Made by a program: the position numbers and the translations under genes. Below, piece by piece: positions 1-7,184 of a DNA stretch of 9,048 nucleotides. The stretch is from CAYHBO01 sp964354855 (GTDB lineage: Bacteria; Babelota; Babeliae; Babelales; RVW-14): contig CAYHBO010000054.1 in NCBI GenBank assembly GCA_964354855.1, positions 1-9,048 of the forward strand. The letters run 5' to 3'. How positions within the stretch are numbered: the first letter of the stretch is position 1; every line of letters starts with the position of its first letter. Under the pieces are notes generated by a model. The model ran no database searches. It had not been told where the DNA came from and saw nothing but the letters and a program-made list of their open reading frames with translations.

Positions 1-444
1 ATTAAAGATATCAAAAATATAGATGCCGCCATCATGCAGATTTGCATAAATATTAAGCATAGCCTTTTCAAAGCCAGTTTTTGTAAGATGCCCGACAGCA
101 TTGAATATGCTAAGAGCAGCGTCAAATTTACCAACTTTTATGGTACGCATATCACCAAGCAGGAGCTGTACATCTATTTTTTCTTTCTTTGCTTTGCTTC
201 TTGCTACCTTAAGCATGCCAGGATTGATATCAGATCCAGTTATTTGATAACCAAGTTTTGCAAGCCAAAAAACTTGTGAGCCTGTTCCACAGGTGAGATC
301 TAGAACAGTTTTAACGTTATGTTTTTTAAGAATCTTCTCTATGACTATATTTGTTTGCCGAGAATTTGCTTCATTGAATGCATCGTAGCTTTTACTCTCT
401 TCATTATACCAATCAGGTATTGCACCATGGCGAATTTTGTTCAT
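1..444 (-). CDS. Class I SAM-dependent methyltransferase, N-terminal part (runs off left edge)
   Basis: The minus-strand frame is open from the ATG at 444 to the window edge, giving 148 residues without a stop; the C-terminus lies outside. It shows the Rossmann methyltransferase motifs in order. Motif I is VLDLTCGTGS at about residues 47-56, which binds AdoMet. Next come an acidic residue after the second strand (D72 in TGSDINPGML), the LLGDMR block at 95-100 (motif III), and FDAALSIFNAVGHL at 107-120 followed by a DGGIYIFDIFN strand. The order fits a Methyltransf_25/11-type small-molecule or generic methyltransferase; the substrate cannot be read from sequence. The start at 444 is the first in-frame ATG and makes a natural N-terminus; the Shine-Dalgarno signal is weak (A/G-rich stretch only). 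It is transcribed divergently from the nucleotidyltransferase gene. The call as a methyltransferase is firm, specificity unknown. Confidence 0.9.
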   Translation of the reverse strand, partial: MNKIRHGAIPDWYNEESKSYDAFNEANSRQTNIVIEKILKKHNVKTVLDLTCGTGSQVFWLAKLGYQITGSDINPGMLKVARSKAKKEKIDVQLLLGDMRTIKVGKFDAALSIFNAVGHLTKTGFEKAMLNIYANLHDGGIYIFDIFN

Positions 445-555
445 TTGCTTTCATTTCTTTTTGAAAAAGGGAACTCTATTTGTGAATAACTGTAACATTA
501 AAGCTATAGGCTGTCGATGACGATAAGACCAGCATTTCTAACCAGTCTTCATTTG

Positions 556-564
556 TGATATACT
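556..564 (+). promoter_or_regulatory. Candidate extended -10 promoter for the AadA-like gene
   Basis: TG-A-TATACT at 556-564 is a good extended -10 element (TATACT matches TATAAT at 5 of 6). It lies in the 213-bp divergent spacer, about 95 bp upstream of the ATG at 658. No convincing -35 is visible, which is tolerated for extended -10 promoters. AT-rich DNA yields such matches by chance, so this is a weak prediction. Confidence 0.3.
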
Positions 565-657
565 TTTTTCGCACAGTATCTACCTAGTCATTAAACAATC
601 ATTGCGTACTAAGATCGTTATTTTGAAAACTCAACAAAATCTAGGAATTTTAACGAC

Positions 658-1515
658 ATGAAAAAAGAAACAAATGCTACACATTTAAAGATTAACCCAA
701 TCGCAACCCAACAAATTTATGAATGCCTCAACTTAATTAAGAAAATTTTTGGACAAGATTTACTTGGCGTATATTTGTATGGATCATCCCTATTAGGCGG
801 ACTTCAAAAATATAGCGACATTGACTTATTTGTTGTTTCAAATAGAGCTACAACATATGAAGAAAAATCTCAGCTTGTAGCAGCTTTACTTAACATCTCC
901 GGCATTTATATAAAAAGCAAAGAGCTGCCCATCGAGATGACGATAGTTGAGAAATCTCAAATTAATCCTTGGCATTATCCACCTCAATTTGATTTTCAAT
1001 ATGGTGAGTGGTTACGTGAACAATTTGAGCACAAAAATATCGAACCTTGGCCAAATAAAGAAATGCCTGACCTTGCATTACTTATCACTCAAATTTTATT
1101 AGCCAGCACTACACTAGTAGGAACAAATCCCAATCAATTACTCTGCAGGGTTCCTTATAAAGATTTCATGGCTGCCACGATAGATGCATTACCCAATTTA
1201 ATGTCAGATCTTGATAATGATATTCGTAATGTTTTATTAACGGTTGCCAGAATCTGGAGCACAATAGCAACCAACGCTATTCGTTCAAAACCAGATGCAG
1301 CAGACTGGGTTATTAATCACTTACCTGAAAAATATCGTCCAGTTATGAAACGAGCAAAAGCCATTTGCAAAGGTGAAGAAGAAGAATATTGGGATGATAT
1401 ACGAGAACTTATAAAACCCTGCGCTGATTTTATGCTAAACGAAGCAAATAATAAAATTGCCGAAATTATGTCATCCAACGATCTTAAAAGAGCTATTGAG
1501 GTTGCCTGTGATTAA
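658..1515 (+). CDS. aadA-like: AadA-like aminoglycoside (streptomycin/spectinomycin) adenylyltransferase
   Basis: The 285-residue protein matches the ANT(3'')-Ia/AadA layout. An N-terminal nucleotidyltransferase domain has GSSLLGGLQKYSDIDLFVV at about 42-60, where G42-S43 and D54/D56 form the phosphate and metal site. The acidic residue of IEMTIV (E93) corresponds to the AadA catalytic glutamate. A helical C-terminal domain follows, with the family blocks WHYPPQFDFQYGEWLR (105-120), DIRNVLLTVARIW (188-200) and AADWVINHLPEKYRPV (214-229). The tryptophan of GEW and the aspartate of AADW correspond to residues reported to contact streptomycin in AadA. Known AadA enzymes are about 260 residues; this one has short extra N- and C-termini. 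AGGA at 643-646, 11 nt before the ATG, supports the start. It is a lone gene beside a dead recombinase and reads like a native chromosomal homologue, not an integron cassette: no attC-like site is seen. Natural substrate and resistance phenotype are inferred only. Confidence 0.88.
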   Translation: MKKETNATHLKINPIATQQIYECLNLIKKIFGQDLLGVYLYGSSLLGGLQKYSDIDLFVVSNRATTYEEKSQLVAALLNISGIYIKSKELPIEMTIVEKSQINPWHYPPQFDFQYGEWLREQFEHKNIEPWPNKEMPDLALLITQILLASTTLVGTNPNQLLCRVPYKDFMAATIDALPNLMSDLDNDIRNVLLTVARIWSTIATNAIRSKPDAADWVINHLPEKYRPVMKRAKAICKGEEEEYWDDIRELIKPCADFMLNEANNKIAEIMSSNDLKRAIEVACD

Positions 1516-1546
1516 TCGACAGAACTATTTTTTCAAAATAGCAATA

Positions 1547-2308
1547 TCACACCCCAACTCCTACTACATGCTTATTGATAAAACCAAGATCCAATTGAAT
1601 CGCTTTCCAGTTAAAAGTTCGAAGTGAGACTAACTGGGGACGCCAATTTCCAGAAATGGACGATTCAAGTATCAAGTTATACGGTGATCGTAGCTCTAGA
1701 TCAAGGTTTTCATCTTTCAAAGAGCAGTTCGAAAATAAAATACTCATCAATTTCCGCCTAATTTGTCTGCATAAGATTGGTCTAACCGATTTTGTAAAAC
1801 TTTAAGCTGTTTCTCAATTTGCTGAACACAAGAATTGTGATACTCGACCTTTTCCTTCAAGCCTTCCTTGAGACCATCCAAAATCATTTTTTGAATATCA
1901 TCAGTAATCTTAATCTGCTCAAGAAGCGCTGTAATCTTCTCTTCTATAAGTTCTTCACGAATATATCGCTGATTACAATTACCCTTGTATCCAGTGAATT
2001 TGAGCAGTAATAGAGAATTTACAGACGCCACACTCAATAAGATTACTAAAAACGAACATATCTTTACGTGATTTATATTTCCCGGGTTTAGTCATCACCG
2101 ACTGTACTTGTTGGTATAATTCCTTGCTAATGAGTGGTTTATGTTGTGCATTCTCATACCTTTTACCTTTCCAATTAAAAAAGAATTTTTGAGGTTTGCT
2201 TATGCTAACCATATCGTCTAAAATCATCTTCGTGAGCTTCATTACTGCATCCTTACTACGGGTTTTTGAAATATACCAGCAGTATGGCGATGTTGTTCTT
2301 GAGCTCAA
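1547..2308 (-). pseudogene. Degenerate large serine recombinase (three frame-broken pieces)
   Basis: Three consecutive minus-strand pieces read as the middle and end of a large serine recombinase (resolvase/Recombinase/zinc-ribbon family). Piece 1 (2308 to about 1996) carries the Recombinase-domain block NWKGKRYENAQHKPLISKEL and LIECGVCKFSITAQI, the first half of the zinc ribbon. Piece 2 (about 2005 to 1747, another frame) resumes at FTGYKGNCNQRYIREE and continues through the coiled coil to NRLDQSYADKLGG. Piece 3 (about 1752 to 1547) holds the tail block FSNCSLKDENLDLELRSPYN. Compared with the family, the N-terminal catalytic resolvase domain is absent. About ten residues plus the frame are lost at the zinc ribbon, including its second cysteine pair's Y-x-C, and roughly 50-100 residues are missing between pieces 2 and 3. 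The first piece has only a TTG start preceded by an in-frame TAA. The gene is dead; it probably marks an old mobile-element insertion between the flanking genes. Confidence 0.85.
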
Positions 2309-2445
2309 TTTTTTTGTTTAAAATTTAAAAAACTGTCTACAGTATTGATAGATTAAATTTAATGAAAAAAATCAACCTGATTTCTATAAATTAATTAAAG
2401 CAAATCCTGAAGACTTCTCACACTGTAACCCGTAAGAGTTGCCTT
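2309..2445. other. Intergenic spacer with possible gene-tail remnant
   Basis: The spacer between the recombinase remnant and the Sua5 gene is very AT-rich. On the plus strand a 27-codon open stretch at 2352-2435 reads plausibly as protein (EKNQPDFYKLIKANPEDF, ending CNP-stop). Its stop codon overlaps the AAGAG ribosome-binding sequence of the downstream gene. It has no start codon and could be the 3' tail of a gene removed by the recombinase-bearing element, or chance. No convincing promoter was found. Confidence 0.25.
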
Positions 2446-3441
2446 ATGTTCAAAAAAACAAAAATGCTCAGCATTCACAAAGAAGACGATATACAAGAAG
2501 CAATATCCTTAATTGAAAAAGGGGAACTTGTTGCTGTTCCTACGGAAACGGTCTATGGACTTGCTGCTGATGCAAGAAATAGCGATGCTGTTAAAAAAAT
2601 TTTCACCGTAAAAAACCGCCCTTCAAATCACCCTCTTATTGTGCATATCGCATCTTTTAAAAAATTATCTGAGTGGGCAAAAGATATCCCCCCGTTAGCT
2701 GAAGTCATTGCCAAAAAATTCTGGCCAGGACCTATCACCTTATTACTTAAAAAAAATGATAACGTTAATGACATAGTCACGGGCGGATTAGACACGATTG
2801 CGCTTCGTGTTCCACAGAACAATGCCCTATTAAAAATATTAACAGAATTAGACACTGGGCTTGCAGCACCATCTGCAAACCCTCATAAACGAATTAGCCC
2901 TACAACGGCAGAACATGTCATGAATGGATTATCAGGCAAAATAGTAGCTGTTTTAGATGGTGGACCATGTCAAGTCGGGCTTGAATCAACCATTTTAGAC
3001 CTAACGCAAGATACTATTAAAATTTTACGACCTGGCCCCATAACAAAAAAAATGCTTGAAGATGCTTTAAAAATAACTATAGAATTGCCTTCCTTGCATA
3101 CAGAAAAAGTAGCTGGGAATATGAAAACTCATTATCAGCCATATACAAAAACCTTGCTAATGACTATTAAGGAAATAGAACAATATTTATCAATTAATGA
3201 AAATCAAGATAAAATTTTTGGAGTTATTCATTACTCAACATTAACGTCTGTGAATAAAAATATCACCACAAAGAAAATGCCTGCAACAAAAAAAGAATAT
3301 GCTCAATTATGCTATCAATCATTACATGAGCTTGATAGCATAAAAGCATACCAAATTTTAGTTGAAACACCGCCAGATGAAGAATCATGGTCAGACATTT
3401 TAGATAGGTTATCTAAAGCATCAACTCATGATAAAAACTAA
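2446..3441 (+). CDS. sua5/tsaC: L-threonylcarbamoyladenylate synthase, full-length Sua5 type
   Basis: This enzyme makes threonylcarbamoyl-AMP from threonine, bicarbonate and ATP, the first step of t6A37 formation on ANN-decoding tRNAs; the transfer step needs TsaD and partners. The protein has 331 residues and two domains. The YrdC/TsaC domain occupies about 10-205, with VPTETVYGLAADA (31-43), the KNRPSNHPL loop (K56, R58, S60, N61), FWPGPITLLL (92-101), IALRVP (118-123), APSAN (141-145) and GLESTILD (178-185). After RPGPI comes the characteristic linker ending in HYQP (229-232, normally HYxP), then a shorter C-terminal Sua5 domain (about 235-325). That linker and domain mark it as Sua5/YwlC, not short TsaC. 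The start at 2446 is preceded by AAGAG at 2434-2438, 7 nt upstream; the next in-frame ATG (2464) has none. It appears intact and is expected to be essential. Confidence 0.95.
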   Translation: MFKKTKMLSIHKEDDIQEAISLIEKGELVAVPTETVYGLAADARNSDAVKKIFTVKNRPSNHPLIVHIASFKKLSEWAKDIPPLAEVIAKKFWPGPITLLLKKNDNVNDIVTGGLDTIALRVPQNNALLKILTELDTGLAAPSANPHKRISPTTAEHVMNGLSGKIVAVLDGGPCQVGLESTILDLTQDTIKILRPGPITKKMLEDALKITIELPSLHTEKVAGNMKTHYQPYTKTLLMTIKEIEQYLSINENQDKIFGVIHYSTLTSVNKNITTKKMPATKKEYAQLCYQSLHELDSIKAYQILVETPPDEESWSDILDRLSKASTHDKN

Positions 3442-3503
3442 TCTATTCCCAATTAACTTGAAGACGCCGACTTTGGGGAGGCTCCAGGTTTTATAACACC
3501 CAG

Positions 3504-3530
3504 ATTCAACTGTGAAGTGCATAAATATTT
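3504..3530 (+). repeat. IS30 left terminal inverted repeat (IRL)
   Basis: The left repeat begins ATTCAACT and pairs with the reverse complement of 4282-4308 at 23 of 27 positions (mismatches at repeat positions 9, 10, 22 and 24). It contains the shared core GAAGTGCATAA. It lies 65 bp upstream of the transposase start, as expected for the family. Confidence 0.88.
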
Positions 3531-3595
3531 GCTAAAAGAAGCCAGGTGACGCTAAAGTGATTCTTAGTTTGTGAAAAACAACGAAAGGATCAACT

Positions 3596-4306
3596 ATGCC
3601 ACGCGGCTATAATCACCTGACTCAAGATCAAAGATGCCAAATTTATACGTTAAAGAAAAGTGGAAATACGCAATCGTTGATTGCGTTACATGTTGGGATA
3701 AATCAATCTGTGGTAAGCAGGGAACTTAAATGGAATTGTGGGGAGCGTGGATATCGCTATAAACAAGCTCATGAAAAAGCCGCAAAGCGGCGTTCTGATG
3801 CAGCACCCATGCCACACAAGATGCACCCTGAATTAAAACTAACTGAAGGTATATCCATTAGCCATGAATGCATTTATCTTCATATTTGGGATGATATGCG
3901 TAACGGCGGTAACTTGTTTAAAAATTTACGTCGCATTGGTAAAAAGCATAACAAGCGTCGATGTAAGCTTGCTGGGCGAGGGCTTATTCCAAACAGGGTA
4001 GGCATAGAACACCGTCCTGCTGAAGTTGAAGCAAAGGTACGAGTTGGAGATTTTGAAGCAGACACTATCATTGGAGCTGATCATCACCACTCATGGGAGC
4101 GAGGCCTTAACGAAAACACAAATGGCTTGGTCAGGCAGTACTTTCCAAAGGGCTGTAATTTTACTAAACTTACTCAAAAATAAGTCTTAGAGGTTGAAGC
4201 GATGCTTAATGATCGTCCTCGAAAAACACTTGGTTATAAAACTCCAAACGAAGAATACTTTAGACTCACCGGCATCAACTTAAAAAATTATGCACTTCGG
4301 AGTTGA
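3596..4306 (+). pseudogene. IS30-family transposase, internally deleted with premature stop
   Basis: The gene starts at ATG 3596 behind a good AAGGA site (3585-3589). It opens with the IS30 helix-turn-helix: YNHLTQDQRCQIYTLKKSG, then NQSVVSRELKWN, at about residues 5-47. The middle keeps ISISHECIYLHIWDD (87-100), RGKKxNKR-like sequence, and GDFEADTIIGA with the first catalytic aspartate (151-161). It then jumps directly to HSWERGLNENTNGLVRQYFPK, which holds the catalytic glutamate. The family's central section with the second catalytic aspartate (T-x-DNG-x-E-F), roughly 90 residues, is gone. A second smaller deletion lies near residue 83, before ISISHE, where the WSPEQISG block should be. A TAA at 4181-4183 then stops translation, but the frame resumes directly (EVEAMLNDRPRKTLGYKTP) and ends at TGA 4304-4306 inside the right inverted repeat. 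Catalysis is not possible without the DDE triad; the N-terminal DNA-binding part could still be made. Confidence 0.9.
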
Positions 4307-4308
4307 AT
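4282..4308 (-). repeat. IS30 right terminal inverted repeat (IRR)
   Basis: Read on the minus strand it begins ATTCAACT and matches the left repeat at 23 of 27 positions. The last codons and the TGA of the transposase frame fall inside it, the normal arrangement for IS30 elements, which supports 4308 as the true end. Confidence 0.88.
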
Positions 4309-4329
4309 GTGCGATAAGAAAGTTTATGA

Positions 4330-4782
4330 ATGTTAATTATTTACATAGATGCCGATGCTTGCCCCGTAAAAGAAGAAGTTTTTCGGGTAGCAATGCGGCA
4401 TAACTTACAGGTTTACTTAGTAAGCAATAGTCGTCTCAATATGCCTGTTGATAAAAATGTACATAAAATACAGGTAAATTCTAATCAAGATGCCGCAGAC
4501 GATTGGATTAACGAGCGCATAGAAATTGGTGATGTTGTGGTTACGGTAGATATCTTACTAGCAGATCGCTGCCTGAAAAAAGGTGCTCGTGCCATAAGCC
4601 CCACTGGAAAAGTTTTTAATGATGACAATATAGGTTCTGCAAAAGCAATGCGTGAATTACGTGCTTATTTACGTGAAACAGGCGTCGCTCCAAGTTATAA
4701 CGCCACTTTTTCCCAACAGGATCGTTCTCGTTTTTTACAGGCATTAGAAGAGATAATCCAGTCAATAAAAAGAGATTCTTAG
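4330..4782 (+). CDS. yaiI: YaiI/YqxD family protein (UPF0178, DUF188)
   Basis: The 150-residue protein is a full-length match in pattern to the UPF0178 family (E. coli YaiI, B. subtilis YqxD). The N-terminal IYIDADACPVKEE (4-16) carries the conserved acidic residues D7 and D9. Later family blocks are NQDAADDWI (52-60), GDVVVTVDILLADRCLKKGA (67-86), PTGKVFNDDNIG (91-102), LRAYLRETG (110-118) and DRSRFLQALE (131-140). The fold is PIN-like with a cluster of acidic residues, and a nuclease or RNA-related role has been suggested; the cellular function is not established. The start at 4330 has AAGAAAG at 4316-4322, 7 nt upstream; an ATG at 4326 is out of frame. Its upstream region is replaced by the IS30 remnant, whose end is 21 bp away, so its promoter must lie within or beyond that element. 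Confidence 0.93.
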   Translation: MLIIYIDADACPVKEEVFRVAMRHNLQVYLVSNSRLNMPVDKNVHKIQVNSNQDAADDWINERIEIGDVVVTVDILLADRCLKKGARAISPTGKVFNDDNIGSAKAMRELRAYLRETGVAPSYNATFSQQDRSRFLQALEEIIQSIKRDS

Positions 4783-4880
4783 AAAAGAAGCAAATAATTT
4801 TTTTACCTCTTACTATATAATTTTTGAGACAATTATGATCGAAGCTGGCATTATATTCGAACATTATGTCACCATTTTTA

Positions 4881-4921
4881 TTGTCACAGATCAAACCAAA
4901 GAAATTATAGTTGTTTATTAT
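4881..4921 (+). promoter_or_regulatory. Candidate promoter for the 743-residue gene and barrel gene
   Basis: In the 159-bp spacer after yaiI, TTGTCA at 4881-4886 is a good -35 (5 of 6). Two -10 candidates follow: TATAGT at 4906-4911 (5 of 6, but a 19-bp spacer) and TATTAT at 4916-4921 (5 of 6, without a matching -35). Either would give a short leader before the ATG at 4942. The DNA is AT-rich, so chance matches are likely. Confidence 0.3.
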
Positions 4922-4941
4922 ACGAATGTATCAAGTAAATT

Positions 4942-7173
4942 ATGATTATTAAACAACTGCAGAACGTACTAAATCGCATTAAAAAAAAATTAATACATGC
5001 ATGGTTTTCCTCAAACTCCATTGGTATAACCGAAATGCATGGGGCCTGGGATGCGCTCAGTGAAAATGCAAAACACTGCTCACCATTGATAGGTACCATT
5101 TATTGGAATACACGCTATATAAAAAAACTTTACTACTTCGGCAATGCCATACAAACCAATCCACGCAATGAATTAACCTTTGCAGGCGATAAAACAATTG
5201 AGGTTATCAATCGCTTATTTCTTGAAATTCAAGGCAGCTTTAATCTTTCTACAAATAAAGACTATGTTGCAGCGCATCTTTCTCCTAAAATCATTGGCAC
5301 GATTATCGGGACATTAGAATCATACAACCATAAAGATACTCATATTTTAGCTACCAAGCTCATAACCATTATTACCAATCATCCTGACTATAAAACATCA
5401 ATATTAACTGAAAAAAAAACAAGAACGACAAATCATGGGACGAAAGTATTTAGTACTAAAACACAAAAAAGTCGTTTAACCGCTTTATGTACAGCTATTG
5501 CAGAGTCACTCAGCGAGCAAGGCTGGCATGATAACCAACGCTATCCCCCTCACACCACACACGCCATTTTACTTTCAGCCCTTTATCGTAAAGCAAATAA
5601 TCGTCAAGACTTACAACATTATTTTGAAGCATTACAAGCAACGGTTACCTGCAATAAGCCTGCGCAATCAGCCATCTTTAATAACTATACATTCAATAAC
5701 GCAACCCCATACAAAACTAAAGAACTCGAATCCATACATGAACAAAAATTCTCAACCATTATTTTTGAAAAATATATAATAGGGGGCCTTTTTCATTTTT
5801 ATCGTCAACCGTTACCAAAAATTTTTAAGTATAAAAACGTACAATACAAAAAAACAACTTATCCAAACTGCGTCGAAAGCATCATAAGAAATTTATGCAA
5901 TATCGCTTTATACAACAATAAAACGGAAACCTTTAATTACGCTAAATACGCAGAATTACATCCTGCCGTTAAAGAATTTTACACCTACAACACACAATCT
6001 GAAAATGCCGATCAAACAAATGTCCATCAAGCATGGGTAGATATTTCAGTAACTCAATTGTTCATCATTTATAATAGATGCCTTAAAGATGGAAAACCTA
6101 TCTATCTTGATGGTAAGTTCATGCGTGTAACAAAATTATTTATTAAAAACAACCATGATAAGATTCTTCAAGATGAACCTTTTTCTTATCTAATTCATTC
6201 AGTTAGTAAACAAAAAATAAAAATATACCTGGTACCAGAAAACACCCCTTACTGTTATCTTTTTAACATGCGCGCATCCTTAAGTAACATTATCATTCAA
6301 TGTAATCAATTGTTAGGACTCAACCTTTTTAATAGTTTTGAGCCTGATCTTTTCAATGAAACATTCAACGAAACCTATTTCCCACAGCTTGTCGAAAAAC
6401 TTGATTGGATATTAGAAAGCAATCATACCAATTGGAACGCTATCGGATGGGAACAACCCGTTAAAATTGACTTGGTTGCTCATAATGTTTCCTTCTCAAT
6501 TAATATATCTGATAGTCACGGTTATATGGCAACACCACCAGTTATCTCAACGTTTCCATCAATCTCCATAGAAAGTCTTCATCATAACTGGAAAAACCTA
6601 CTGCTAGCCCTCGTTGTTGACATAGATAAACCATCTACGTATAGCTTCAGCAACACCTTATCAAAGATGCAGTTTTATTTTATAAATGATTTGTTTAACG
6701 ACACTAATAAACTAGATTTTTTAAAGCAACTTACTGACAAAGAAAGAACAACTTTAATTTATTCAATTAATCATATGGCTGATCGCCTTGAAATGACCGA
6801 TGATCTCATTTATCACTTAGAATTTTTAACATTATTAAGCCCCGAACAAAGTAAACATGATGCTATTCAACCTTTTATTGAAAAAATGATTGAAGTCGCA
6901 AGAACAGAAATAGCTTCCAATGATGACTATACAAAAAACATAGGACAATGGTTCTTTATAGAGCTCGTTAAAAAAGAAAGATGTATTACTGAAGCAATAG
7001 CAGCAGCAAGCCTCACCATAACATCAGATACTGATTATATTAGAAAAACAGCCCTAAAGCTCTTTGAAACAATGTTTGAACAAAACCAAGGGTTTAAGCA
7101 AGCAGAAGAACTCTTGAAAACTCATGATTTACCTGAACTTAGAACGTTAATCGAACAAAAAAATCATTTGTAA
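4942..7173 (+). CDS. Large orphan protein of unknown function (743 residues)
   Basis: I do not recognise a named family. The protein has no signal peptide and no hydrophobic stretch long enough for a clear membrane segment; composition is rich in Asn, Lys, Ile and Thr. The N-terminal part (1-300) looks mainly helical. A central block resembles a conserved domain: PNCVESIIRNLCNIALYNN at 308-326, then HQAWVDIS (362-369), a strand-rich stretch, LLGLNLFN (457-464) and a DSHGY motif (524-528). The C-terminal 180 residues are helical, about six short amphipathic helices suggestive of HEAT/TPR-like packing. I associate the CVESxxRNL-type block with large proteins of protist-associated bacteria, but from memory only. 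The ATG at 4942 follows an in-frame TAA at 4936-4938, so no earlier start is possible; the ribosome binding site is poor. Its TAA stop overlaps the AAGGAG of the next gene, so the two are probably co-transcribed and coupled. Confidence 0.8.
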   Translation: MIIKQLQNVLNRIKKKLIHAWFSSNSIGITEMHGAWDALSENAKHCSPLIGTIYWNTRYIKKLYYFGNAIQTNPRNELTFAGDKTIEVINRLFLEIQGSFNLSTNKDYVAAHLSPKIIGTIIGTLESYNHKDTHILATKLITIITNHPDYKTSILTEKKTRTTNHGTKVFSTKTQKSRLTALCTAIAESLSEQGWHDNQRYPPHTTHAILLSALYRKANNRQDLQHYFEALQATVTCNKPAQSAIFNNYTFNNATPYKTKELESIHEQKFSTIIFEKYIIGGLFHFYRQPLPKIFKYKNVQYKKTTYPNCVESIIRNLCNIALYNNKTETFNYAKYAELHPAVKEFYTYNTQSENADQTNVHQAWVDISVTQLFIIYNRCLKDGKPIYLDGKFMRVTKLFIKNNHDKILQDEPFSYLIHSVSKQKIKIYLVPENTPYCYLFNMRASLSNIIIQCNQLLGLNLFNSFEPDLFNETFNETYFPQLVEKLDWILESNHTNWNAIGWEQPVKIDLVAHNVSFSINISDSHGYMATPPVISTFPSISIESLHHNWKNLLLALVVDIDKPSTYSFSNTLSKMQFYFINDLFNDTNKLDFLKQLTDKERTTLIYSINHMADRLEMTDDLIYHLEFLTLLSPEQSKHDAIQPFIEKMIEVARTEIASNDDYTKNIGQWFFIELVKKERCITEAIAAASLTITSDTDYIRKTALKLFETMFEQNQGFKQAEELLKTHDLPELRTLIEQKNHL

Positions 7174-7177
7174 GGAG
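7172..7177 (+). promoter_or_regulatory. Strong ribosome binding site that points to an ATT start
   Basis: AAGGAG, the best Shine-Dalgarno sequence in the window, overlaps the stop codon of the 743-residue gene. The optimal start distance (5-9 nt) falls on ATT at 7185, 7 nt downstream; no ATG, GTG or TTG in the same frame lies there. The first in-frame ATG (7212) is 34 nt away with no ribosome binding site of its own. This decides the start call for the barrel gene. Confidence 0.75.
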
Positions 7178-7184
7178 ATATAAA

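Larger units (their letters stand above)
3504..4308 (+). mobile_element. Defective IS30-family insertion sequence (805 bp)
   Basis: The element is bounded by 27-bp imperfect terminal inverted repeats and contains one broken IS30-type transposase gene in the usual orientation. Full IS30-family elements are about 1.0-1.25 kb, so 200-400 bp have been lost from inside. The terminal repeats are well kept, so the element might still be moved in trans by an intact relative. The bases directly outside (CAG on the left, GTG on the right) do not form the 2-4 bp direct repeat usual for the family. This suggests an old insertion, a recombined copy, or slightly misplaced ends. The right end sits 21 bp before the downstream gene. 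Confidence 0.88.

Noticed and set aside
34..279. Plus-strand open frame of 81 codons
   Set aside because: It lies antisense to the well-motif-supported methyltransferase; no ribosome binding site and no protein-like pattern.
1525..1541. Hairpin CTATTTT-loop-AAAATAG after the AadA-like gene as a terminator
   Set aside because: The stem is 7 bp of almost only A-T pairs and no T-tract follows; too weak to call.
3461..3503. Minus-strand open tail (GVIKPGASPKSASSS then stop) left of the IS, as a gene interrupted by IS30
   Set aside because: Only about 15 codons, with no continuation found on the other side of the element; chance is more likely.
4616..4894. Minus-strand open frame of 92 codons over yaiI's 3' end
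   Set aside because: Antisense to the conserved UPF0178 C-terminus; codon pattern and composition look like a shadow.
5498..5779. Plus-strand open frame of 93 codons inside the 743-residue gene
   Set aside because: Nested in another frame of a long intact gene, no ribosome binding site.
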